From Firmicutes bacterium UBA1422 (lineage in GTDB: Bacteria > Bacillota > Clostridia > Peptostreptococcales > Anaerovoracaceae): DNA of 52,953 bases. Location of the stretch: contig DBPK01000001.1 of NCBI GenBank assembly GCA_002304835.1, positions 5,011 through 57,963 on the forward strand, read 5' to 3'. The notes beneath the pieces are model-generated. The model saw only the letters and a list, made by a program, of their open reading frames with translations, made no database searches and was not told the DNA's origin. Of this stretch, positions 41,242 through 50,255 are shown piece after piece. Positions within the stretch are counted from its first letter, which is position 1; every line of letters starts with the position of its first letter. A program made the translations under genes and the position numbers.

Positions 41242-43490
41242 CAGAGATCATACTCTCTCCCCATTCAGGGTTTTGCTTCGGAGTTAAGCTTGCTCTGGAA
41301 AAAGCGGAAGAAGCGATAGGGGCAAGAAAAGGAAAAAGAATATATACATGCGGACCTCTTATACATAACGGAAACGTGACCGACGAACTTAAGGAAAAAG
41401 GCATAGAGATCATTGACTCTCCGGATGAAGCAGAAAAAGGGTCGGTCATAATAGTAAGATCCCATGGTGAGCCGGAATCCTTTTATGGATTGGCAGCAGA
41501 AAAAGAGCTTGAAATAGTTGATGCAACATGCCCCTTTGTTTTTCGAATACACATGCTTGTCAAAGAAGCATGGGCATCAGGCATGCAGATAGTTATAACG
41601 GGGGATAAGGATCATCCTGAAGTAATCGGTATAAATGGGTGGTGCGGAAACAGCGCTTTTGTTATTTCATCCAAAGAAGAAGCTGCAGAAATAAAAAGCA
41701 GCAAAAAACTTTTTGTGGTGGCACAGACGACCATTACAGAAAATCTTTTTGAGGAAGTGGTAAGGGAACTCTCTTCAAAAAATTTAGAGATTGAAGTCGA
41801 AAATACTATTTGCAGTGCCACATCAGAAAGACAGGCCGGATGTTTGCTTACCGCCAAAAACTCGGATGCCATGGTCATAATAGGGGGAAAGAGCAGTTCC
41901 AATACAGCGAAATTATATGAAATAGCAAAAAAACACTGTAAAAACGTCTATTTTGTGGAGAATATCGATGATTTGCCATTGAAAGAAATCCAAAAATATA
42001 ATAGAATAGGGGTTGCGGCGGGTGCATCGACACCCGAAAACGCGATCAAGGAGGTTATTTCTAACATGAGTGACAACATCACTGAAAACAAAGAACTTAG
42101 CATGGACGATTTGATGGAAGACATCGAAAAATCCCTCAGACTGCCCAGAGGCGGCGAGATGGTAACAGGCAAAGTTCATCAGGTTACAGACAAAGAGATC
42201 ATTGTGAATCTTGGCTGTAAAAAAGACGGGATCATCCCACTGGAAGAAATCAAACTGGAAGGAGATCAAAAACTGACCGACCTTTACAGTGAAGGCGATG
42301 AGATCCAGGCCAAGGTCCTAAAGACGGATGACGGCGATGGAAGCATACTGCTTTCAAAGAAAAAGATGGAAGCCGGCGAACACTGGGAGCAGATCAATGA
42401 TGCTCTTGAAAATAAAACTTTTATCGACGTTGAAGTTTTAAGACAGGTAAACGGAGGAGTGATTGCTGCATACAAAGAAGTGCAGGGATTCATACCGCTT
42501 TCACAGCTTTCGGACAGATTCATCGAGGATTCTTCGGAGTTCGTGGGACAGACCCTTACCGTAAGAGTATCAAGGGTGGATCAGAGAAGAGGAAAGGCTG
42601 TATTCTCACGCAAGGCATTCCTTAATGAAGAACGCCAGAAACTGGTCGAGGAAATATGGGAAAGCGTAAATGTCGATGATATCGTGGAAGGAACTGTAAT
42701 GAGATTTACCGATTACGGTGCTTTTGTGGATATCGGCGGAATAGATGGACTTTTGCATATCTCGGAGATATCTTGGGGCAAGCTGAAGCATCCTAAGGAA
42801 GTGCTTGAAATAGGACAGAAGATCCACGTCAAGGTGCTTTCCATGAACAACGAAAAAGGCAAAATATCTCTTGGTCTCAAGCAGACACAACCCGAACCCT
42901 GGAGCATTATAAACGATAAATACAATGAAGGCGACATCGTAAAGGGCAAGGTCGTACAAATAAAAGAATACGGATGTTTTGTAGAACTTGAACCGGGTCT
43001 TGACGGACTGGTGCACATTTCGGAAGTAAGCCACAGGAGAGTGGGGAACATAAACGAAGAACTTTCCCAGGGACAGGAAGTTGAGGCAAAGATACTTGAA
43101 ATCGATAAAGAAAGAAAAAGGATAAGTCTCAGCATAAAAGAAACTACAGAGCCTCCCGTATTCGAGGAAGAAGACAAAAAAGAAGCGGCACCGGAAGAAG
43201 ATACGGAGAAAAAGCCCGAAGGCGAGATAGAATCTGAAGCAACACCGGAAACAGAAGTTGAAGCGGCACCGGAAGAAGCAGTTGAAGAGACCGAAGTCGC
43301 AGCGGCACCGGAAGAAGCAGTTGAAGAGACCGAAGTCGAGGCTGCACCGGAAGAAGCAGTTGAAGAGGCTGAAGTCGAAGCAGCACCTGAAGAAGCAGTT
43401 GAAGAGGCTGAAGTTGAAGCTGCACCTGAAGAACCAGCCGAAGAAGCAGTGCCCGAGGCAGTTGAAGAAGAGACTGAAGAACAGGCATAA
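41238..43490 (+). CDS. ispH-rpsA: fused HMBPP reductase (IspH) - ribosomal protein S1
   Basis: A 750-residue bifunctional protein known from clostridia. Residues 1 to about 280 are IspH, the last enzyme of the non-mevalonate isoprenoid route, with cluster cysteines in H-S-G-F-C-F-G-V, D-A-T-C-P-F-V and E-N-T-I-C-S-A-T. Residues about 300-650 are four S1 RNA-binding repeats (for example T-D-Y-G-A-F-V-D-I-G-G-I-D-G-L-L-H-I-S). A final stretch of about 90 residues is an acidic Glu/Ala/Pro repeat tail. The fusion ties an iron-sulfur enzyme to a translation factor. ATG 41238 overlaps rarA by 4 bases. Confidence 0.96.
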   Translation: MTEIILSPHSGFCFGVKLALEKAEEAIGARKGKRIYTCGPLIHNGNVTDELKEKGIEIIDSPDEAEKGSVIIVRSHGEPESFYGLAAEKELEIVDATCPFVFRIHMLVKEAWASGMQIVITGDKDHPEVIGINGWCGNSAFVISSKEEAAEIKSSKKLFVVAQTTITENLFEEVVRELSSKNLEIEVENTICSATSERQAGCLLTAKNSDAMVIIGGKSSSNTAKLYEIAKKHCKNVYFVENIDDLPLKEIQKYNRIGVAAGASTPENAIKEVISNMSDNITENKELSMDDLMEDIEKSLRLPRGGEMVTGKVHQVTDKEIIVNLGCKKDGIIPLEEIKLEGDQKLTDLYSEGDEIQAKVLKTDDGDGSILLSKKKMEAGEHWEQINDALENKTFIDVEVLRQVNGGVIAAYKEVQGFIPLSQLSDRFIEDSSEFVGQTLTVRVSRVDQRRGKAVFSRKAFLNEERQKLVEEIWESVNVDDIVEGTVMRFTDYGAFVDIGGIDGLLHISEISWGKLKHPKEVLEIGQKIHVKVLSMNNEKGKISLGLKQTQPEPWSIINDKYNEGDIVKGKVVQIKEYGCFVELEPGLDGLVHISEVSHRRVGNINEELSQGQEVEAKILEIDKERKRISLSIKETTEPPVFEEEDKKEAAPEEDTEKKPEGEIESEATPETEVEAAPEEAVEETEVAAAPEEAVEETEVEAAPEEAVEEAEVEAAPEEAVEEAEVEAAPEEPAEEAVPEAVEEETEEQA
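43254..43441 (+). repeat. 39-base coding tandem repeat in the S1 tail
   Basis: About four and a half copies of a 13-residue unit, A-P-E-E-A-V-E-E-T-E-V-E-A with small changes, near the end of the fused IspH-S1 protein. The DNA copies are near identical (GCACCGGAAGAAGCAGTTGA recurs), so copy number may vary between strains. The long opposite-strand reading frames here are by-products of the repeat. Confidence 0.9.
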
Positions 43491-43499
43491 TAAAAACAC

Positions 43500-43530
43500 A
43501 CACGGCAGATGATCATCTGCCGTGTTTTTT
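43500..43530. terminator. bidirectional terminator between rpsA and recN
   Basis: A perfect 26-base palindrome (43500-43525, arms ACACGGCAGATGA and its complement) followed by a T run on the plus strand, and by GTGTGTTTTTATTAT on the minus strand. Confidence 0.85.
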
Positions 43531-43581
43531 ATTGTGAAAAAATGTTTGATCATCGGGCCTGATCAATTGATAACAAAAAAA

Positions 43582-45204
43582 TTATCCTTGGGAAAGTTCA
43601 ATAAGTTCTTTTGCAGATTTAACCGAAAGGTCCGATACATTTGATCCCGAAAGCAGTCTTGCGATCTCGTTGACCTTTTCTTTTTCGGAAAGATGTTTGA
43701 TCGTAGTGAAAGTTTCTGTGTCGGAGGATTTTTTTTCGATACGGAAATTGTGATCACCGCATGCGGCTATCTGGGGAAGATGAGTGATTGATATTATCTG
43801 ATGTTTTTCACCCAGCTCCATTAATTTTTTACCTACTACACTGGCGGTCGCTCCGCTTATCCCGCTGTCTATTTCATCAAAAACCATGGTGGGTATATCA
43901 TCATAATCACCGATAACGGTTTTGAAGGCCAGCATGATCCTGGATATTTCTCCGCCGGAAGCTATCCTCGCCAGAGGTTTGAAGTCAGATCCCTTGTTGG
44001 TTTTTATGAGGAATTCCACATCATCGTTCCCGTTTGCAGTATATCCCGGAAAGGGTCTTACAGCTATACTTATTTGCGCATCCTGGAAGTTCAGATCAAG
44101 AAGTTCTTTGTTGATTTTTTCTTCAAGGGTCCTGGCCGCAGCTTTGCGAAGCCCGGACAGTCTTTTTGTTTCATCCTTAAGCATATCTTCGATCCTGCTT
44201 TTTTCCAGATTAAGAGCAGCAGTGTCTGTACCCAGATTCTCTATCATTAAAAGAGCTTTTTCAAGTTTTGATGCATGATCCAATATTTGCTCCACACTAT
44301 CTCCGTATTTTCTTTTCATAGTTTCGATAAGAGAAAGACGGGCAGAAAGTTCGTCCATGTCGGAAGAAGAAAAGATGATCTTCTCTTTTGCCTGACGGAG
44401 CCTGGTGCATATATCTTCAAGACGATAGTATATATCATGAAAATCGTTTTCAAGTTCAGATGCATCTTTGGAGTGGGGTGCGATCTCCCTTAATATACTT
44501 TGTATGGAACCAATGTTCTCCAAGAGTGAATTTTCATCTTCACGGGCAAGCATATATGCCTTTTCCATATTGTTGGTGATGGTTTCCATATACTTGAGTG
44601 CCTCAAGCTGCTCAACTATTTTTTCTTCTTCGCCGGGCACAAGGGATGCCTTTTCTATTTCCTTGAGTTCGAATTCCATGTAGTCCTTTTTGCGCATTTC
44701 TTCTCTTGCAGAAGAGTGGATCTCAGCAAGTCTTTTTGATACTTCACTGAAATCATCATAGAGTTCGGATACTCTTTTTTTTGTTGAGACGATAGACTCC
44801 TTCTCATATGAGTCGATAAGTTTGATATGATTTTTGGGGTCAAGAAGAGATTGGTGTGCATACTGCCCATGTACATCTGTTATCTTTTGGCAGTATTGGT
44901 TCAGCTGGGACAGAGATACGATTTCTCCGTCGACCCTGCAAAGGCTTTTGCCTTCGGCATAAAGTTCCCTGGTGACCACCGTTTCGGTATTTATATGGCT
45001 GGCGACAAGCTGAACGACAGCCCTATCGCAGCCGGTCCTTATATAAGTCTTATCTGCTCTGCCGCCCAGAGCCACATTCATAGCTTCAATTACTATGGAT
45101 TTACCCGCTCCGGTCTCCCCGGTCATTATATTCAGACCTTTATAAAAATCTATATCGATGTCGCTTATTATTGCAAAATTTTTGATACTGAGATGTGTTA
45201 TCAT
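43582..45204 (-). CDS. recN: DNA repair protein RecN
   Basis: A 540-residue SMC-like ATPase in double-strand break repair. Walker A is T-G-E-T-G-A-G-K-S-I-V-I. A long coiled-coil middle follows, then the ABC signature L-A-R-I-A-S-G-G-E-I-S-R and Walker B T-M-V-F-D-E-I-D-S-G-I-S-G. Length is near the family norm. It lies 26 bases after argR in the same operon, as in many Firmicutes. Confidence 0.96.
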   Translation of the reverse strand: MITHLSIKNFAIISDIDIDFYKGLNIMTGETGAGKSIVIEAMNVALGGRADKTYIRTGCDRAVVQLVASHINTETVVTRELYAEGKSLCRVDGEIVSLSQLNQYCQKITDVHGQYAHQSLLDPKNHIKLIDSYEKESIVSTKKRVSELYDDFSEVSKRLAEIHSSAREEMRKKDYMEFELKEIEKASLVPGEEEKIVEQLEALKYMETITNNMEKAYMLAREDENSLLENIGSIQSILREIAPHSKDASELENDFHDIYYRLEDICTRLRQAKEKIIFSSSDMDELSARLSLIETMKRKYGDSVEQILDHASKLEKALLMIENLGTDTAALNLEKSRIEDMLKDETKRLSGLRKAAARTLEEKINKELLDLNFQDAQISIAVRPFPGYTANGNDDVEFLIKTNKGSDFKPLARIASGGEISRIMLAFKTVIGDYDDIPTMVFDEIDSGISGATASVVGKKLMELGEKHQIISITHLPQIAACGDHNFRIEKKSSDTETFTTIKHLSEKEKVNEIARLLSGSNVSDLSVKSAKELIELSQG

Positions 45205-45230
45205 GGATGACCTCTTTTTTGGAAATATTG

Positions 45231-45677
45231 TTATAAGAATTTGCGGAATTCTTTCAGGACTTCATCTGTGTGCCCCGGATCGTCTACTACTATCATAATA
45301 GTATTATCACCGGCAACGGATCCGACTATATGGGGAAGCGCCAGTGAATCAATTGCCTCTCCTGCAGCAGGGCCACAGCCCGAAAGAGTTTTTACAACGA
45401 TGATGTTTCCCGCTGAATCAAGAGATTTTATTGTCTCTTTGAATATTTTTACGAATCTGTCTGTGATGGGCCCGTCAAAGTTGCCGCCGGCTGCATATTT
45501 ATAATTGCCGCTGGCAGAAAGGGTCTTGATGAGCTGAAGTTCTTTTATGTCACGGGACACGGTGGCCTGAGTCACATCATAGCCGGCATCCTTAAGGAGC
45601 TGACAGAGCTTTTCCTGGGTTTCTATTTCCTGAGTGTTTATCAACTCCAAGACTTTGTTTTGTCTCGAATATCTCAT
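45231..45677 (-). CDS. argR: arginine repressor
   Basis: A 148-residue ArgR. The N-terminal winged helix begins R-Q-N-K-V-L-E-L-I-N and has T-Q-A-T-V-S-R-D-I-K-E-L. The C-terminal arginine-binding domain has G-N-I-I-V-V-K-T-L-S-G-C-G-P-A and A-G-D-N-T-I-M-I-V. It should repress arginine biosynthesis and control catabolism as a hexamer, and is cotranscribed with recN. A GAAGGAG site precedes the ATG. Confidence 0.96.
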   Translation of the reverse strand: MRYSRQNKVLELINTQEIETQEKLCQLLKDAGYDVTQATVSRDIKELQLIKTLSASGNYKYAAGGNFDGPITDRFVKIFKETIKSLDSAGNIIVVKTLSGCGPAAGEAIDSLALPHIVGSVAGDNTIMIVVDDPGHTDEVLKEFRKFL

Positions 45678-45723
45678 ATAACAAACTCCTTCCGATAAAA
45701 CAATTCTTGCATTATCTTTAATA

Positions 45724-45753
45724 ATTATACCATTTTCAAGCTAAACATTTCAA
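45724..45753 (-). promoter_or_regulatory. promoter of argR-recN
   Basis: On the minus strand TTGAAA (45748-45753) and TATAAT (45724-45729) are 18 bases apart with a TG extension. No clean ARG box was found in the short leader. Confidence 0.6.
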
Positions 45754-45762
45754 GAAGTATTA

Positions 45763-45791
45763 TAGACAAACATATGTTTGTATGCTATAAT
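45763..45791 (+). promoter_or_regulatory. ruvC promoter with a LexA-like box in its spacer
   Basis: TAGACA (45763-45768) and TATAAT (45786-45791) are 17 bases apart, with a TG extension. CAAACATATGTTTG (45767-45780) fills most of the spacer. It matches the Gram-positive LexA (SOS) consensus CGAACRNRYGTTCG at 12 of 14 positions and is part of a perfect 16-base palindrome (45766-45781). LexA bound here would block the ruv operon. Confidence 0.6.
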
Positions 45792-45851
45792 TCAAGTTGT
45801 TGAAAATGTTGAAAAACCTCGAAAAACCACTAAAATCAAAAAGGAGTGCAC

Positions 45852-46361
45852 ATGAAAATACTGGGCATCGATCCCGGATACGCAATAATGGGCTATGGCA
45901 TAGTAGAAATGAAGGGCAATCATTTCAGTGTTTGCTGCCACGGAGCCATAACCACCTGTGCCGGCACTGAAATGCCCCTGCGTCTTAAATATCTTTATGA
46001 ATCACTTACAGAAATAATCAAAGAGTATAAGCCTGAAGAAGCTGCCATCGAAGAACTGTTTTTTAACACTAATTCCAAGACTGCGATCATGGTGGGCCAG
46101 GCAAGGGGCGTGGCCGTACTTGCGTGTATAAATTCAGGTCTTGATATAAGCGAATATACTCCGCTCCAAATCAAACAGGCCCTTACCGGACAGGGCAGAG
46201 CTGACAAAAAGCAGGTCCAGTTCATGGTAAAGAACATACTTGCACTTCCGGAAGTTCCAAGTCCCGATGATGTGGCTGATGCCTTGGCCGCAGCAGTCTG
46301 TCACGGGCACTCCTTTGGAAGCAAAAAAAAGATTGCTGATAAATGTCGGGGGGGAATATGA
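45852..46361 (+). CDS. ruvC: Holliday junction resolvase RuvC
   Basis: A 169-residue endonuclease that cuts Holliday junctions. Catalytic acids are visible in G-I-D-P-G-Y, A-I-E-E-L-F-F and P-D-D-V-A-D-A-L-A. ATG 45852 is preferred over the in-frame GTG 45846 because the AAGGAG ribosome site (45841-45846) overlaps the GTG. First gene of the ruvC-ruvA-ruvB-queA-tgt set. Confidence 0.95.
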   Translation: MKILGIDPGYAIMGYGIVEMKGNHFSVCCHGAITTCAGTEMPLRLKYLYESLTEIIKEYKPEEAAIEELFFNTNSKTAIMVGQARGVAVLACINSGLDISEYTPLQIKQALTGQGRADKKQVQFMVKNILALPEVPSPDDVADALAAAVCHGHSFGSKKKIADKCRGGI

Positions 46362-46954
46362 TGTTTCATTATATAAGAGGCATACTTGCCGCAAAATTTG
46401 AGGGAACAGTTGTTTTAGAAACTCAGGGCATAGGATATGAGATCTCAGTGCCGATGAACAGCAGAGTTTTGTCTGCAGGAGAAGGAGAAGAGCTGACGGT
46501 TTTCACATACATGGCCGTTAAGGAAGATGATGTGGCTCTTTACGGATTCGAAGATGAATGGTCACTGGATATTTTCAAAAAGCTTATTTCCGTCAGCGGC
46601 ATAGGAGCAAAAGCCGGGCTGGCCGTTCTTTCGGCCATGTCTGCAGAAGAAATAAAAAAAGCCATTATATTCGAAGATGCTGACATGCTGACAAGAGCCC
46701 AGGGTATAGGGAAGAAGTCCGCCCAGAGGATAGTACTGGAACTGAAAGACAAACTGGGAAGCCCCGGCGAAAACGGCTATCCTCAAGGAGTTGCAGCCGG
46801 TGGCATATTGGGAGATAACGAAAAAGAAGAAGCCTTGAACGCAATGATAGCCCTTGGTTATTCCAGAAGCGAAGCCGCTAAAGCCATGGCGGGAATAAAA
46901 GAAAAAGATCTTACTGCGGAAGAGTACATTAGGATCGCCCTAAAAAAATTATAG
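46358..46954 (+). CDS. ruvA: Holliday junction branch migration protein RuvA
   Basis: A 198-residue protein. It starts M-M-F-H-Y-I-R-G-I-L-A, has an OB-fold first domain, helix-hairpin-helix elements G-I-G-A-K-A-G-L-A-V-L-S and G-I-G-K-K-S-A-Q-R-I-V-L-E-L-K, and the third domain (A-L-G-Y-S-R-S-E-A) that contacts RuvB. ATG 46358 follows GGGGGG and overlaps the ruvC stop by 4 bases. Confidence 0.95.
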   Translation: MMFHYIRGILAAKFEGTVVLETQGIGYEISVPMNSRVLSAGEGEELTVFTYMAVKEDDVALYGFEDEWSLDIFKKLISVSGIGAKAGLAVLSAMSAEEIKKAIIFEDADMLTRAQGIGKKSAQRIVLELKDKLGSPGENGYPQGVAAGGILGDNEKEEALNAMIALGYSRSEAAKAMAGIKEKDLTAEEYIRIALKKL

Positions 46955-46985
46955 GCGCCCTTAATGATCTTGATAAAGGTGCATT

Positions 46986-48050
46986 ATGGATAAAGAAGAC
47001 AGGATAACAGCGGCCAAAGCCGGAGGAACAGAAGAAAAAAACGAAAGGGGATTAAGACCCCAGAATCTTGAGGAATATATCGGACAAAAAACAGTGACCG
47101 ATAATCTTAAGGTTTTCATTGAAGCGGCACGAAAAAGAGGAGAACCTCTGGATCATGTGCTTTTTTACGGTCCGCCGGGGCTGGGCAAAACCACCCTTGC
47201 AGGAATAATAGCAAATGAGCTTGAGGTGGATATAAGGATAACATCCGGCCCTGCCATCGAAAGAGCCGGGGATCTTGCTGCTATACTTACCAATCTAAAC
47301 GAAAATGATGTTCTTTTTATAGATGAAATACAAAGACTTAACCGGTCTGTGGAAGAAGTGCTTTATTCCGCCATGGAGGATTTTGCACTGGATATAATAA
47401 TCGGCAAAGGTCCCTCCGCCAGGTCCATAAGACTTGATCTGGCCCACTTCACTCTGATAGGAGCCACCACAAGAGCCGGAAGCCTTTCAGCACCCCTAAG
47501 GGACAGATTCGGAGTCGTATGCAAATTTGAAACATATTCAAAAAACGAACTGAAGCAGATAGCCGGCCGTTCATCGGAAGTGTTAGGCCTTGAAGCAGAT
47601 GAGAGTTCTCTTGAAGAGATCTCCGGCAGATCCAGAGGCACACCCAGAGTGGTCAACAGACTTCTCAAAAGAGTTAGGGATTTTTCCCAGGTGGAAGGAA
47701 CAGGTCACGTTGAGATAAACATAACAAAAAAGGCTCTCAAGGCCCTTGGAGTAGATGACAGAGGTCTCGAAAATCTGGACAGAGAAATACTAAAGCTAAT
47801 AATCGAAAGATTTCACGGAGGACCCGTTGGGATAGATACCATAGCCGCCTCCATAGGAGAAGAAAGAATAACCATTGAAGATGTATATGAACCCTATCTG
47901 ATACAGGCCGGATTCCTTTACCGTACCCAGAAGGGAAGAATGGTTTCGGAAGATGCTTACAGGCATCTGGGGCTTGATGTTCCCGAAGGTATCAAGCCCC
48001 CGGAAGACATTTCTGAGGAAACGGAGAAACAGGAGCAGTTGGAATTATGA
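46986..48050 (+). CDS. ruvB: Holliday junction branch migration helicase RuvB
   Basis: A 354-residue AAA+ motor. Walker A G-P-P-G-L-G-K-T-T-L-A, Walker B L-F-I-D-E-I-Q-R-L-N (His is usual where Gln stands), sensor 1 G-A-T-T-R-A-G, and the winged-helix end with G-G-P-V-G-I-D-T-I-A. The length is typical, with a short acidic C-terminal tail. It starts 31 bases after ruvA. Confidence 0.96.
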   Translation: MDKEDRITAAKAGGTEEKNERGLRPQNLEEYIGQKTVTDNLKVFIEAARKRGEPLDHVLFYGPPGLGKTTLAGIIANELEVDIRITSGPAIERAGDLAAILTNLNENDVLFIDEIQRLNRSVEEVLYSAMEDFALDIIIGKGPSARSIRLDLAHFTLIGATTRAGSLSAPLRDRFGVVCKFETYSKNELKQIAGRSSEVLGLEADESSLEEISGRSRGTPRVVNRLLKRVRDFSQVEGTGHVEINITKKALKALGVDDRGLENLDREILKLIIERFHGGPVGIDTIAASIGEERITIEDVYEPYLIQAGFLYRTQKGRMVSEDAYRHLGLDVPEGIKPPEDISEETEKQEQLEL

Positions 48051-48061
48051 AGGACACCGGT

Positions 48062-49117
48062 ATGAGAGTAAGCGATTTTGATTACCGGCTTCCCGAAGAA
48101 TTGATCGCTCAACATCCCAAAGACAGAAGAGACGGATCCCGGCTAATAATTGTAGACAGAAAAACAGGGAGAACGGAACACAGGCATTTTTATGATATAT
48201 TGGATCAACTGAATCCTTCTGATTGTCTTGTTTTGAACGACTCAAAAGTCATTCCCGCAAGACTTTTTGGAATAAAAGAAGGGACCGGTGCAAAAATAGA
48301 ATTTCTTCTTCTCAAAAGGATCGAAGGTGATCTCTTTGAAGTCATGGTGAAACCGGGCCGAAAACTAAAAACCGGAGATAAAGTCACTTTTTCAAGGCCG
48401 GAGGATGAGGCGGGACTTTTTCAGGCGGAGATAATAGGCTATGGCAGTGACGGCACAAGAAAAGCCCTTTTTTCCTATGAGGGAATACTCATGGAAAAAC
48501 TGGAAAAGCTGGGTAAAATGCCCCTTCCCCCCTACATAAAAAGAGATGCCGAAAATGAAGACAAGGAGAGGTATCAGACCGTATACTGCAAAAGAGAAGG
48601 TTCTGTGGCAGCACCGACGGCAGGACTGCATTTTACCGAAGATCTTCTTAAAAAAGTTTCAGACAAAGGAGTCAAACTGGCATATCTGACCCTACATGTG
48701 GGAATAGGCACTTTCAGACCCGTCAAGGAAGAGAATGTGGCCGATCACCATATGCATTTTGAAGATTATCAAATAGATGAAAAAACGGCTGAGATAATAA
48801 ACAGCACAATAGAATCAGGCGGACGCATCATATCTGTGGGGACCACATCTGTAAGGACCCTTGAAAGTGCCGCCGAAAAAAAAGACGGCAAGTGGAAGAT
48901 CAGAGCAGGAACAGGAAACACTGACATATTCATATATCCCGGTTATTCATTCAAGATCGTGGACTCTCTGATAACAAATTTTCACCTGCCCAGATCCACA
49001 CTGCTGATGCTGGTTTCAGCCCTTTATACCAGGGAGGATATGCTTAGGATATACAGGGAAGCAGTCGAAAAAGAATACAGATTTTTCAGCTATGGAGATG
49101 CCATGTTCATAAAATGA
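48062..49117 (+). CDS. queA: SAM:tRNA ribosyltransferase-isomerase QueA
   Basis: A 351-residue enzyme that moves the ribosyl part of S-adenosylmethionine onto preQ1 in tRNA, making epoxyqueuosine. Markers are F-D-Y-R-L-P-E-E-L-I-A-Q-H-P, L-V-L-N-D-S-K-V-I-P-A-R-L, A-P-T-A-G-L-H-F-T and N-F-H-L-P-R-S-T-L-L-M-L-V. ATG 48062 follows GAAGGA by 7 bases and matches the family start; an ATG at 48047 overlapping ruvB is the alternative. It pairs with tgt. Confidence 0.95.
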   Translation: MRVSDFDYRLPEELIAQHPKDRRDGSRLIIVDRKTGRTEHRHFYDILDQLNPSDCLVLNDSKVIPARLFGIKEGTGAKIEFLLLKRIEGDLFEVMVKPGRKLKTGDKVTFSRPEDEAGLFQAEIIGYGSDGTRKALFSYEGILMEKLEKLGKMPLPPYIKRDAENEDKERYQTVYCKREGSVAAPTAGLHFTEDLLKKVSDKGVKLAYLTLHVGIGTFRPVKEENVADHHMHFEDYQIDEKTAEIINSTIESGGRIISVGTTSVRTLESAAEKKDGKWKIRAGTGNTDIFIYPGYSFKIVDSLITNFHLPRSTLLMLVSALYTREDMLRIYREAVEKEYRFFSYGDAMFIK

Positions 49118-49139
49118 TATTTATCAGATAAGGAAGAAA

Positions 49140-50255
49140 ATGAAAGACGCAGTAACATTCAACCTAATAAAAAAGGACAAAAAAGCCAGAAGAGGAGTGC
49201 TTTCTACTCCCCACGGTGAAGTACAGACCCCGGTTTTTATGCCTGTGGGCACCGCCGGCACAGTCAAGGCCATGAGGCCCGAGGAAGTAAAGGCGCTGGG
49301 AGCCGAGATAATACTTTCCAACACTTATCATCTTTACCTAAGACCCGGGCACGAAGTCATAAAAGAAGCAGGAGGGCTGCATAAGTTCATGAACTGGGAC
49401 AGACCCATACTAACAGACAGCGGAGGATTCCAGGTATTCAGCCTGGGAGACCTGAGAAAGATAACAAATGAAGGTGTGGAATTCCGTTCTCATATAGACG
49501 GGTCATATCACATGTTCAGCCCCGAAAAATCCATGGAGGTACAAAATGCACTGGGCTCTGATATAATGATGGCATTCGATGAGTGCGCACCCTACCCATG
49601 TGACATGGATCATGCGGAAAGGGCGGCGAAAAGAACCACCGAATGGCTCATGCGCTGCAAAGAAGCTCACAAAAATACCGGGAAACAATCCCTTTTCGGA
49701 ATAATGCAGGGAGGAGTGTATCCGGATCTCCGCAAAAAAAGTGCGGAAGAGATCGTTGCCATGGATCTGCCGGGCTATGCCGTAGGCGGACTTTCGGTGG
49801 GAGAGCCCAAGGAACTAATGTGTGAAGTGCTTGATCACTGCGTGGATCATCTTCCCGAAAATAAACCGAGATATCTTATGGGGGTGGGAACACCGGATTA
49901 TCTTTTTGAGGCCGTTGAAAGGGGCATAGATATGTGCGACTGCGTGCTGCCTACAAGAATAGCCAGGAACGGAACTGCACTTACTTCCGGTGGCCAGATA
50001 AACATCAAAAATGCAAAATACGAAAGAGATTTCACACCCCTGGATGGCAAGTGCGACTGTTATACATGCAGGAACTACACCAGAGCATACTTAAGGCATC
50101 TTTATAAGAGCGATGAAATACTTTCATCGATGCTTCTTTCCAACCATAATCTATATTTTCTTGTGAATATAATGAAAAACATAAGAGAGTCCATAGAAGA
50201 AGAAAGATTTGCGGAGTACAAAAATGAATTTTACAGAGAATATGGATATATGTAG
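49140..50255 (+). CDS. tgt: tRNA-guanine transglycosylase
   Basis: A 371-residue enzyme inserting preQ1 at position 34 of tRNAs with GUN anticodons. It has the substrate-binding aspartate in T-D-S-G-G-F-Q-V-F-S, the nucleophile in D-C-V-L-P-T-R-I-A-R-N-G, and the zinc ligands C-x-C-x2-C with a later His (C-D-C-Y-T-C...H). AAGGAAG lies before ATG 49140. Its 3' end overlaps rlmD by 32 bases. The usual yajC-secD-secF genes do not follow. Confidence 0.96.
   Translation: MKDAVTFNLIKKDKKARRGVLSTPHGEVQTPVFMPVGTAGTVKAMRPEEVKALGAEIILSNTYHLYLRPGHEVIKEAGGLHKFMNWDRPILTDSGGFQVFSLGDLRKITNEGVEFRSHIDGSYHMFSPEKSMEVQNALGSDIMMAFDECAPYPCDMDHAERAAKRTTEWLMRCKEAHKNTGKQSLFGIMQGGVYPDLRKKSAEEIVAMDLPGYAVGGLSVGEPKELMCEVLDHCVDHLPENKPRYLMGVGTPDYLFEAVERGIDMCDCVLPTRIARNGTALTSGGQINIKNAKYERDFTPLDGKCDCYTCRNYTRAYLRHLYKSDEILSSMLLSNHNLYFLVNIMKNIRESIEEERFAEYKNEFYREYGYM

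Noticed and set aside
43254..43441. Regular repeats that might suggest a CRISPR array
   Set aside because: The units are contiguous, without unique spacers, and stay in frame as a 13-residue protein repeat.
43144..43553. Long minus-strand frames rich in Ser/Ala or Cys/Phe opposite the S1 tail
   Set aside because: They mirror the 39-base coding repeat of the plus-strand gene, are low complexity and lack ribosome binding sites.
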